The notes beneath the pieces are model-generated. The model did no database searches and had not been told where the DNA came from. It saw nothing but the letters and a program-made list of their open reading frames with translations. Shown piece after piece: positions 34,201 to 44,572 of a stretch of 64,000 bases of DNA. Numbering within the stretch: position 1 is the first letter of the stretch; the number at the start of each line of letters is the position of its first letter. The translations under genes were made by a program, and so were the position numbers. The stretch is from Strigamia acuminata (taxonomy: Eukaryota; Arthropoda; Chilopoda; Geophilomorpha; Linotaeniidae). The DNA lies in assembly GCA_949358305.1 (NCBI GenBank), contig OX442323.1:4588001-4652000 (forward strand), written 5' to 3'.

Positions 34201-34690
34201 TCAGTCCAGGTGGTCAACAAGAACAAGCCACAGCTCTCTGCTAGGTCGGGACAGGAACTGGATAGCGAAGAAACACTTTTGGATTAAGTCTTTCAACTTG
34301 ATCCGCGGGGGTCCACGCTTGGAGCAGGTGTGAGGGGGAGATTTAATCCCCTAAACCTAGTTTTGAGGTAACTTTGCAGAGTTGCCACAAAACAACATAA
34401 TATCTATATTTATTTCCATAAATATGAGATAAACTTGGTTCTTTGCTTGGAAATCACATAAAAGTTCCGTTTTATGTGATTTTACATCAAATGACAAATT
34501 CTGTTCGAATTTGCCGCTTTTGGTCGTCAGCGCCATCTATTGGCGAAATTGTCGTTATATCGAGTGGAGAAGGCCGTGACCGTCATAAGGTAAACAAAAC
34601 GCGGGAGAAACAGTCGGTATACAGTATGACTCTGGCCGCGTGACAGTATATTTTTGTTCATCTTTTTGATATTAAGTATACTTAATCTGT
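31276..34690. other. Intergenic upstream of gene C: repeats and a possible retroelement remnant
   Basis: The first ~280 bp parallel the region upstream of gene B. From about 31690 to 32225 lies one arm of the minisatellite-cored foldback seen complete at 37545-38294. The stretch 32510-34420 has no match elsewhere in the window. Near 34200-34340 it ends in a frame rich in Arg/Ser/Trp followed by a purine run (GAGGGGGAG) and ATTTAATCCCC, which looks like the end of an LTR-retroelement body, polypurine tract and LTR start. I found no reverse transcriptase or other core motif, so this is tentative. Confidence 0.35.
31960..32222. repeat. Minisatellite, about 30-bp unit
   Basis: Repeats of TGCTTGATTTTGTAAGATTT TGTGAGATTG-type units in variable order. 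A related GCGAGAGTTTGCTAGATTTT array forms the core of the 37545-38294 foldback. Confidence 0.85.
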
Positions 34691-34998
34691 ACATTTTAAT
34701 CTACATACAGAAAAATAATAAAAATTTAACAAAGTAACAAACAAGTAACATTACCTGTTGTGATGCAGCAACCGAACAATCCATGATTTCGTAGGAATTA
34801 TGAATTTGCTGAGTAATTTTGGTCTCGTAAACAACTTCTTGCTGTATTTTCGTTTTCACCATACAACATTTGAAGTGATGTTTGAGTTTATTTCGAATAA
34901 ACCATCATAGGCTGGGAATTTTTCTGTCTATTTTCTGACTCTGTAAAAAAAAATAATAATATGTAATTTAATTTTTTTTAATGTTGATAATTTTTTTT

Positions 34999-35926
34999 AA
35001 CTTTTTTTTTTAGCTTTAGTTTTACAACTGTGATGAATATGGATAAAATTATTGTAACGGAACCGAGAACTATGAATGCGATGCTCAATGCACCAACTAT
35101 TGCTTCTAGTTTAAAGAGACGGTTGGAAAATGAGTCTGCGAAATCACGAGGCCAAACGACATATTAAAAGAAATTAATTAATTAGTTAATTATCATTCAT
35201 AATGTTTATTATAGGGTACTACTTACTTCATCGAGCCAAATTATTGGAAACAACATTTCAGGTAGATTTTGAAAATCTCTAAATAAAGAAATGATTAAAT
35301 ATTTTAAACACTTGGTAATATAAATTACTGAGCATCAAATTAAGTATAAAGTGACCAAAATTTTGGTGGATAAAAAAAGAGAATTTGATGTATGGTCGTA
35401 TCAATTGCTAACTTTTTTTGGAATTTAACATTCAGTTTTTAGAATTTAGTCATTTTATTATCTTAAATAACCTTGCATTTCATTCTTCAGTCAGAGAATA
35501 GATAAAAATGTGTATAGTTTTAACATCCTATTGTTGTGGTTATCAAAATTTTAATTCATTCACAAGGAAGTAATTCAGCTAAGCATTCCGATCACATATT
35601 TCGAAATATAAAAATATCAACCTGTAGATGCCGATTGCTTGTATAAAATTAAATTAAAATTAGCCTTGTCTTTATTGATGCTTTCATAATTAAGTGTCTA
35701 TATTATGACCCGTTGACATCTAGTATTTCACCTAGTGGCAAAACATGAAATTACTCACAAATTCAATTGCTAGCACACAGTGGACATATCGGTATGTACA
35801 ATTCTGGTCACGTAAAATGTTCGCTTTTGTGACTCACGAAACTGCATGAAGCACTGCTCCAAATGCGGAAACTATAGCGCCAATTATTCCTACAAATCCT
35901 ATACAGAATAATAATTTGTGTTGCAT
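34999..35926 (-). pseudogene. Collapsed copy of gene D
   Basis: Present are the last exon (about 34999-35163, its acceptor TAG mutated to TAA), the preceding exon (35227..35278, intact splice sites) and a 3'-truncated first exon (start codon at 35926, lost beyond about 35848). Exons 2-10 are gone: sequence equivalent to 13312 in D is joined to the equivalent of 17847. It is the second-block partner of D and can only be nonfunctional. CAP1 begins about 620 bp upstream on the opposite strand. Confidence 0.88.
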
Positions 35927-36543
35927 GGCCAACAAATTCAAAACTACGCTTTAGCTGCTTCAGGAGGAATATGAAAGAAACAGAGATAAAAGTGTAAACA
36001 AATCTGCAGTCAGATAAAACTATGGGTCAAGGGCTTTTTACTAGAGGTTTTGCGATTGCACTTTTTTGATAAAAGTAAAAATAAACTTATAAAACAGATC
36101 TATAAGTTGCCCTATACGTCGCCCTATACATAAAATATAGGTTGGGCATGCGCAATGGTCATTTAAGATATTTGTTCAAGTTAATAATAGTTAATAATAG
36201 TCAATAATAGTTCCAAATTGTGTGGAATCGTGAATCAAGAGAGTGTGTGTGAATTTTCAATCATACTTATACTAATGCCACCTTTAGTTGGTTTTTTACA
36301 ATTTTTTAAAACAGTTTTTTCATATTTTGTTTAGTTTTGTTTTGTTGAAGACAGGGTGCTCTTTGCTTTATTGCAAGTCGGGATGTATTTAGTATGCATT
36401 AGTCATTTCTGGTGTGATGGATAAACCGGATTGGTGGGGAGCCTCCTGACGTAATCCAGCTTTCGCGAAGCTTTGTCCATTTTGTTTAGGCCTATGTCGT
36501 GTGCTTAGATCGAGCTAGATTATATTTTTTATCGCGAGGATTC

Positions 36544-39500
36544 ATGAATGAAAGTGAGTAATAGATAAATTCCTTTTTTATTTGAAATTAAATTGCATTT
36601 TTTGGTAACAGACGATAAAATATTGCAACTAGTTTGCTTTTTCGTCGTGTCGTCGTTGGTCGAGTGCTGTGAATATGAAGAGTTTGGAAAGGAGCACACA
36701 ATGTGTCAATACAGCAGAAATGTATACAAAGCATCCTCTTAAATTAAAAATGTAGGTTTATTTGATCTAATACATTTATTTTTCGTTTTAGGAATGCGCC
36801 TTGAAGTCGAGCTTATCCGTCAAAGATAAAATTGAGATTTTGGCGGCGCATAACGAATACAGACAGGAACTGGCGAGTGGAAAAGATCCAGATTTGCCAT
36901 CGGCAGCCAACATGATGGAATTGGCGAGACGAAAATGTTGCAAACATTTAAAATTTGTTTTTAAAGCGAATATTTGTACAGGCATGGGATTATGAAATGG
37001 AAAAGGTTGCCCAGATGTGGTCAGACCAATGCATGATGGGACACGACAAAAATCGAAGAACTTGTAATGATTAATTGAGGTTTTTTTTTATTTTATTTTA
37101 TTAACTGATTTATATTTTTGTTTTTCTCTGGTAAGTCAAGTACGCACACGTTGGCCAAAATGTATTTATGAAGGCAAGTACAAAGGATGACGCTTTGCCA
37201 TCACTTGGTAGAGATGCAGTTGATGCGTGGCACAGGGAAAGAGAGAGAGGGTTTACTGAAATGGAAGCCTCGAGTTTCGGCGATGCAAGTAAAACAAAAG
37301 GACATTATACTCAAGTTATCCTCAAACTACCTTATTTTCACGTGCTCCATATGGTTACAAAATACATTGGAATTATATCGCAATCTATTTAATACATTTT
37401 TGCGTACTATTGGTTTGCAAATGATGAAATGTGTTCCCAATAATATTATTTGCCAAATATGAATGCAGTTTCAATACGATTTTTTAATTGTGTTATGAAA
37501 TGCGTTATTTAATGTACAAATAATATACCGGACAATATACGGCGTCTCAAATAAATGTTTACACTGTTCAATTAAATGTACATTAATCATTAGTTGTGGG
37601 CAGTGTTGTTTAATTATCGTCTCTAGTGCAGTTTTTTCTGCTCTTTTGTTTGGTGTTTAGTTTTTGACAATCCCAGCTTTCGTTCTTGAGATATTTGCCA
37701 TTTAAATCGATTTTTGCCCCAATTCGCCAAGTTTAATTGCACTAGTCATTTCTGAATTTCAGATTTTGTGGAACTTTTTGAATCTCATCAGCGGTACTTT
37801 TGTGGATTTTTTCAGATGCACCAGTTTGAGATTTTGCGGGATTTTGCTAGATTTTGCGAGAGTTTGCGAGAGTTTGCTAGATTTTGCGAGAGTTTGCGAG
37901 AGTTTGCTAGATTTTGCGAGGTTTTGCGAGGTTTTGCTAGATTTTGCGAGATTTTATCCAAAATAAAGTGGTATGGTACCAATAAAAATGGTACAGGTAC
38001 AGTACCACTACCACAAAATGAAGTACTTTTGGAAAAGTACTGTGTACCTGTACTGGTGCAGCTGAAGAAATCCACAAAAGTATAACCATAATAATTAGTG
38101 CAATCAAACTTAGCGAATTTGGACAAAAATTGATTAAAAACAAAAATATCTTGAGAACGAAAACTCAGATCGTCAAAAACTAAACATCAAACGAAAGAGT
38201 GGAAAAAATAGCAGCAGAAACTTTAATTAAACAACACTGCCTACAACTGATAATTAATACATATTTTATTGAACAATATACACATCTTTTGAGACACCTT
38301 TTGCCAACCCTTCTTGAATTGTTGGCCGGTTTTATTTGGGACACCGGTACTTAATTTTGCGAAATGCTATACATTGTGGATTGCATTAACCTATACATTG
38401 TAAAATATATTCTTGAACCACATGGGCATGTACAGAAATATTTAAAAAAGTATTATTCAGTTGAATAGTCCAGTGTAATTAATTTAACCTTTTTAAGGTT
38501 GTCTGGGCTAAATCTGAATCAATTGGGTGTGGTTATTCAATGTCAATGGATGGAAACATGTACAAGAGAATTATTACGTGTAACTATGGCCCGGCGTGAG
38601 TTGATGAATGGTGTACATACCACCATCTGTATTGGTTTTTAATTATTTTTTAATCAATACTTTCAGTGGAAATTTCATAAGCCATTCAGTCTATGAAAGG
38701 GGGACGTCTTGCAGTAAATGCAAGAAAGGTTGTTCAAACAAATACCCAGCATTATGCAGTTAAGTGATTTACGTAGACGAAAAATGTTGTGCAATAATTG
38801 ATAAATGATTTGAATAATTTTAGTTCTGTATTTATTAACAGTTTTTAATTTTATTTTTTGGGTTATTCGTAAGTTTTCGATTTCTTGGTAATAGAAATAG
38901 CTGATGTGTATGAGCAGATTTAATTGTGTTGTGGCTAAATGTTATTACAGGAAATCCGGCTGCTGGAAAAGAATTAGGTGAATTTTAGTTTTAATTTTGT
39001 AAATTTATACAGTAAGTTTCCTACATGCGAACGAGTTCCGTTCTGAGAACGCATTCACGAGTCGATTTGTTCGTAAGTTCAGCAAAGGTGTACAAGGTGG
39101 AAAAATTGTTAATCCTAATTAAAGAAAACATTTTTAACCCTCAGATGGGCAATATACTGTATAGACGACACTTTGGGGCACTTAATGTACCTATTTTGAT
39201 GTATAAAAATTAAATCCAGGAGGACATAAGCGAAAGAGCTTTGGTGTATTTTCGGAAATTGTCAAATGTGGGGCTGATGTTGTGGCAACATTTGACGAAT
39301 CACGTGACCACATGTGTCACGCCATCTGCTGGTAAAACTTGGAAGTACTAAGGAAAGTACTACCCAGGGGGTACGACATTCAACGGAATCTCTGCCATGG
39401 ACTTTTGAATCCTGTTCTGAATCCCCGATTTCCGAATCACCAAATTTTTAAATTCTATAAAAATATTAAAATGTTTTCGACTTTTATATTAAAATAAATC

Positions 39501-40490
39501 AACTAAATCCTTATGAATTCGGCATCAAATCCCAAAAAATGTGTGAAAGGTTCAAATCTCTGACAACTGCTTTTAAGGGCATGCCCTTAAATGCAAATTT
39601 GGCACATTTCATTAGAATTTTTGTGAAATTTTCAAATAAAGTGTGACACTAAAGGCTAGTTCACATGCATGCATTTTTGCATCAGCTTTAATGCACAAGC
39701 ATAAAGTTGAAATAACGCACGATATCACAAGGCGCTTCAGCCAACCCACGTTGGTGAAGCAACCAAGTTCACATGCAACGCAAATGGACGACAGTGCTGG
39801 ACTGGCCCGGCGGGTTACCTGGAGTTTCCCGGTGGCCCGTGGCCACTCTGGCCCATCTCGACTTCATTAATTGTGGCCCGGACACCCAGATTTCCCGGCA
39901 ATAAATTTGTTCCCAGTCCAGCCCTGATGGACGAAGCAGCTTTGGTGCGCTAACGCTTCCATGTGAACTAGGCGTAAGGACGTGACTTAGGGCAGTCTGG
40001 TCAAACTCGCTGTTTTGTGTCATGGCCTTAAAAGCGCATCAATACGGTAAGTAGAAGCACTTTTGTGTAATTGGGAGAAACTAACTTAAAGTTAAGCTGG
40101 CATTCCTAAGGGGCAGAAATTTAAACGTTGAATTAATAAATGAATAATGCACAAAATACTTGCAAACTAACTTATGCGCTTCTGCAAAAGTTTGAAGTTT
40201 GTTTCTCAAATGTTCTCGAATGTTCGTATGTGGGAGACTCACTGTACCAAATGTGGTGTCTTGAGAGTCCAAACAAATTTGAACAACTGGAAAAAGTTAT
40301 AAATTTATATTTCACACGCCAGAGTAGTTGAAACACCTCATTTGTCTAGGAATAACATCAAATATTGGTTAATTATATGACAATGATTTACTGCTTTGCA
40401 GTGGAGACAACTGATGGAGTGCAAGGAGTCAACTGTATCATGTGTTTATGTTTTATTCCAATATTGTTGTCAATAATGTTTTACTTGTGA
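36544..40490 (+). CDS. CAP1: CAP/venom-allergen-like protein with GPI-type tail, 272 aa
   Basis: Nine exons: 36544..36553, 36612..36721, 36792..36923, 36982..37063, 37136..37314, 38498..38595, 38667..38758, 38951..38977, 40402..40490; 819 nt. Residues 1-~22 are a signal peptide. CxxY and HTMCQY cysteines follow, then the CAP core: AHNEYR, SAANMM, DQC, VGQN, GHYTQ VVW (His of the family), CNYGPA. A cysteine cluster (CSKCKKGCSN) precedes a very short linker. Residues ~250-272 are hydrophobic and end at the stop, as in a GPI-anchor signal. AATAAA overlaps the stop (40490-40495). Intron 3 has a GC donor (TTG|GCGAGA). Intron 5 holds a 750-bp foldback element, and intron 8 other repeats. CAP proteins are secreted; this one is probably membrane-tethered. 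Role unknown. Confidence 0.87.
37545..38294. mobile_element. Foldback element with minisatellite core (CAP1 intron 5)
   Basis: Arms of about 260 bp are inverted copies (left starts TCTCAAATAAATG, right ends with its diverged complement) around an array of GCGAGAGTTTGCTAGATTTT units (37825-37960). Half of a related element is at 31690-32225. Frames on either strand here are by-products of the repeats. Confidence 0.8.
39125..39990. mobile_element. Nested elements in CAP1 intron 8
   Basis: At 39135-39215 lies an end fragment starting CCCTCAGATGGGCAA, shared with the element in CAP8. From about 39650 to 39978 an outer hairpin (GGCTAGTTCACATG / CATGTGAACTAGGC) contains an inner hAT-like element at 39792-39926. 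Confidence 0.6.
39792..39926. mobile_element. hAT-like MITE, 135 bp
   Basis: CAGTGCTGGACTGG at one end and CCAGTCCAGCCCTG at the other, with a perfect 8-bp duplication ATGGACGA (39784-39791, 39927-39934). A second copy in opposite orientation is at 58688-58842. Confidence 0.85.
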
Positions 40491-40762
40491 ATAAAATATT
40501 TGCAAAAATTCCAAATCTTTCCAAATGGTGTGAAATGTTGAATCAAGAGTGAGTTTTCAATCATATTTCCACCAACGCCATCTTTTGGTGGTTTTTTTTT
40601 AAAAAAAAAACAATTTCTCCCTATTCTGTTTTGGATCGCGTTATTTAGAACTGCATTGCATTGTTTTAATTTTGTTTTTTGGGTTATTCGTTTACAACAA
40701 GAGCATTCCGATTTGCTCATTTTTCTATTTCCATAGACAATTTCCTATTTTCCAAAGGAGTC

Positions 40763-43107
40763 ATGAATAAAAGTGAGAAGTAAATGAACGAATGTTTATT
40801 TGTATTGTCTAAATTTGCATTTTTTGGTAACAGACAAGAAAATATTTCGACTCGTTTTCTTTTTCGTCGTTTTATCTTTGATCGAGTGCTGTAAATATGA
40901 AACGTTTGGAAAATCACACACAATGTGTAAATACAAGAAAGATGTATGCGAGGGATCCGCTTGAATTAAAAATAAGGTTTTATTAATTTTAATTTATTTT
41001 TAAGATGTCGGAGTTATTTTTAAAGAACTGCGCCATAACGTCGCGTTTATCCGTCCAAGATAAAGCCGAGATTTTGCACGCACATAACGAATTCAGAGAG
41101 AAACTGGCGAGTGGAACAGATCCAGATTTGCCAAGTGCAGCCAACATGATGGAAATGGCGAGACGAAAATGTTGTAAAAGCTTGACATTTGTTTTTAAGA
41201 CGAATTTTTGTATTAGGCATGGGACTACGAACTCGAAACGATTGCCCAAATGTGGGCCGATCAATGCAAGGTTCAACACGATGAAAACCGACGAAGTTGT
41301 AAGAATTAATCAAAATTCTATTTTATTTTATTCCATTCACTCATTCATATTTTTTGTTTTTATCTGTTAAGTTAAATACGAACATTGTGGCCAGAATTTA
41401 TATTCGCAGTCAAGTGAGTATGATAACGTGGTGCCACACATTGCTGCAAAAGCGGTTGAATCGTGGCACAGTGAAAGAGGAAAAGGGTTTACTGAACAGG
41501 AAGTCTCGAGTTATAAAGCCAATCCTGAAAAAGAACATTATACTCAAGTTAATAACAAAAAAAAAATTTAATCATAAAACGTAATATTTTATTAGAATAA
41601 AACAGGGTAATTGATTTATGCTTGTGCTAGGTTGTCTGGGGTAATACGGAATCACTTGGGTGTGGATTTTCAATGTCCAAGGAAGGAAATCAGTACAAGA
41701 GACTTATCGTGTGTAATTATGGACCAGCGTAAGTTTGTGTTTGGTTTACGTACAAATGGTTCATTAATTTTTAAGTAACGTATTACCCGCGTACAATTCT
41801 GGCAATAAAAATTGTCGCTTCCTAGTCATGCCCAGCTTGCTGCTGAAACTGAGAGTGACTATACTCAAAACCACTGCAACGTTGATCTATTTCAGCCGGT
41901 TTACGCCTAACTGTGTACTGTGTTCTACTACGCGGAAAAGTAGTTCTGTGTCAAAGCATCACCTTTGACAATGTTGGTAATCGAGCACAATGTCTGGAGT
42001 TCGATTACAATACTGGTGTTTTGGACTACTTTTTTGTGCCACTACACTAGTGAAATAGATCAACGTTGGAGTGGTTTTGAGTATAGTTACAATTGCAAGT
42101 GACAGACTGCATTCATTTTTAATACAGCTTACGTGATCACCCACCACACACAATAGACTTGTTTATTCATCCTTGTGGCAAAAATTTGAATTACTCATTC
42201 CAGTTTCAGCAGCATGCCGAATGTTTCAATTTTTTTGTCCACGATTGTACATGAAATTACCAACTTTTGAAAATTTCAGTTACGAAGCTTACATCTGCGT
42301 GCTAGTAAGTGAAAAATGTGATTTATTCTTTTTTTAAATTAAAAATGCCTTGTTGAATAATTATATTTGAATTTGGGCCGGAAATTTGAGTTTTCTAGAT
42401 ATTCTGAAGGTTATTATTAAAATTTGTATAAATTTATAGAAATTTAGGCCATTTTTCAATGTTTTGGACATCTAAATACTCGTTCTAAGTTTGTTTTGGT
42501 TTATTTCTCATTGAAAAAAAATCCTGCTTAAAGTGGAGTAATACCGTGTATGTTTATGATTTCAGTGGAAATGTAAAAAACGCGATAATGTATATGAAGG
42601 GGAAGCCGTGCAGTATGTGCACAAGAGGTTGTTCGACAAGATATCCAGCTTTGTGCAGTTAAGTGGGAGAAAAAGTGAAAAAAAAATTTTTTTGAAATCA
42701 CTGAAAGAAATTTATTTCACTGAAAAAATAATTTCAATATCATTAGTTTTGTTTTTATCGTTATGAAAACTGGTCAAGTTTAATTGAGTTGTGATTGAAT
42801 GTTATTACAGACAATCCTGATGCCGAAAGCCAAATAACTGATTATGGGGTAACAACGGGATTACCTGCAGGAAGATTTTTGGATATCTTCAAAGAGAAAG
42901 ATGAAAATGAACGCAATCGCCTAAAAAGACCTAATCAGGGCGACGGAAGAAGAGGTCTAATTTTTCAATGTGATTGTTTTTTGACTATCCAAACGTAGTA
43001 GTAACAAGAGTTTATTTGCAGGGGACGCTGCAGGGGGCAATAGAGTACAAGGATTCAACTTTATGACATATTTATGGTTTGTCCCAATATTGGTTTTTAT
43101 TTTTTAA
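40763..43107 (+). CDS. CAP2: CAP/venom-allergen-like protein with GPI-type tail, 309 aa
   Basis: Nine exons: 40763..40772, 40834..40943, 41026..41157, 41217..41298, 41372..41547, 41631..41728, 42566..42657, 42811..42954, 43022..43107; 930 nt. Signal peptide (LVFFFVVLSLIECC), HTMCKY, AHNEFR, AANMM, DQC, HCGQN, EHYTQ VVW (Gly before His replaced by Glu, still allowed by the family signature), CNYGPA and CSMCTRGC. The linker exon (48 codons) is charged (KEKDENERNRLKR). The last exon carries small residues (GDAAGG) and a hydrophobic end (WFVPILVFIF), a plausible GPI signal. The exon-3 donor is GC (ATG|GCGAGA). An alternative exon-3 acceptor at 41003 would add seven in-frame residues. Spaced 270 bp after CAP1 in the same direction. 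Confidence 0.87.
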
Positions 43108-44572
43108 TTCTGTTTTATTTGTGAATAAAATATATTCAATTTTCTTTGAGTTGTCAAATTGTGTGCGTAAAAGAGGGTACAATGGTTTTTCACTACAGCC
43201 GAGTCTCGTTATAACGAAAAAGTTGTTATAATTAAAACGCCCAAAATCTACCTCGTAGTATAACTGGAATTTTGTGACCAACTGGCCGCAACCAGTCGGC
43301 ACTGGCAACATTAAGTAGAGGATCTTCAGCCGCTCTTGTGGTGTACCGTCGGGGCTGTGCCCTGATTGCAATCAATCAGGACAGAGGATTCTGCAAGGTC
43401 TCTTCGTGGCTTGACCACCACTTGAGAAACAAAACAGCACCAGCCACGAGTGTCTGGTCGCGTTGCTACTATACTCTGTCCATGTGTAACTTGGGCCTAT
43501 TTCCGATTGGCTGAGCCTTTTCACTTGTGTAGTGATACCAAAAATAGATCAAAACAATGGTTGCCATTTTGACTGCTTTCCAGACAAAACAACCAATAAA
43601 AAAAATTGAAAATTGTTTTGTTTCCTGGAAGAAGCAAGCAATAAACTTAATAAACAGGAATGTTGAAATAAACCAACACAAATCTTTATTTTATGACTTC
43701 AAGATACATTTTCTTAGAAAATACAAACGACATTACATCGTTTCAATGATTAAAATCATCAAACAAATTTAAAACCACTCTGAACTATTTTTCCGGGGTG
43801 GCAGCACAGAGTGAGTTATGAGGCTCAGCCAATCGGAAATAGGCAGGCCCACCTTTACCATTGGCCTAACTGGGCTGCAGCCCAGGGGTGCCAGACACAG
43901 GGGGGGCGCCGGGTACAGAGGCTCGATGGGCACAGAAGGGCGCCGGGCACAGAAAAGTGCTGGGCAAAGGGCGCCTGAGTTTTATTAGCCCAGGGCGCTG
44001 AAAAGTGTAAAGACGGCCCTCGAAACAGGAGTTTGACGATGGCAATTACGATTGCGATGGATATAACTGGTGAGGTTGCTCTCCAGTTCGAAGGCACTTG
44101 AAGCGACCCGTTGGGCCTTCCTGCAAGGCACGGCATGGCTGTGTTCAATCAAACTCGCTGCCCATGCAGTTTGGTCAGCGGTTGGTTTGGATTGGTTTGT
44201 CTGAAGGGCAACCCAACAACCAAGGCAATAACACGATCTGGATAACTGAGTACAATTAACCATGGTAATTGATTGCAATAGTTTACTGCATTGCAGGGAA
44301 TGTTTCAGGGGGCAGTAGAGTACGAGGATTCAATTCCATGATAAATGTGTTTTTGATTGCAATATTCTTATTTCTTTTTAAATTTATTTTTGCTCGTGAA
44401 TAGAATATATCCAAGTGTTAACAAATTGTACATTTATTTCACTGTTGGTTTATTTATTTTGGCGAAATATTTTTCTCATTCAATAATGTGGAGGGAATTA
44501 AACAATAATAGCATACGTTTATTCGTGAGATTATTATGTGATTAATCATGCTTGCATTTCTTGAAAAGGAAC
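43108..44572. other. Intergenic CAP2-CAP3 with repeats
   Basis: A hairpin element (about 43468-43850, arms GGGCCTATTTCCGATTGG and its complement) belongs to the TACTCTG family. GC-richer DNA at 43860-44230 has no identified origin. At 44290-44400 a decayed CAP last exon is recognisable (GGAATGTTTCAGGGGGCAGTAGAGTACGAGG..., matching 50773-50858), so another CAP copy was once here. Confidence 0.55.

Noticed and set aside
37768-38126. Plus and minus frames of about 105 codons
   Set aside because: Products of the minisatellite core and arms of the foldback element in CAP1 intron 5.
39219-39345. Possible alternative exon for CAP1 after 38977 (acceptor near 39230)
   Set aside because: The frame opens in phase but ends without a hydrophobic tail. 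The exon at 40402 fits phase, position and paralogs and has a polyadenylation signal.
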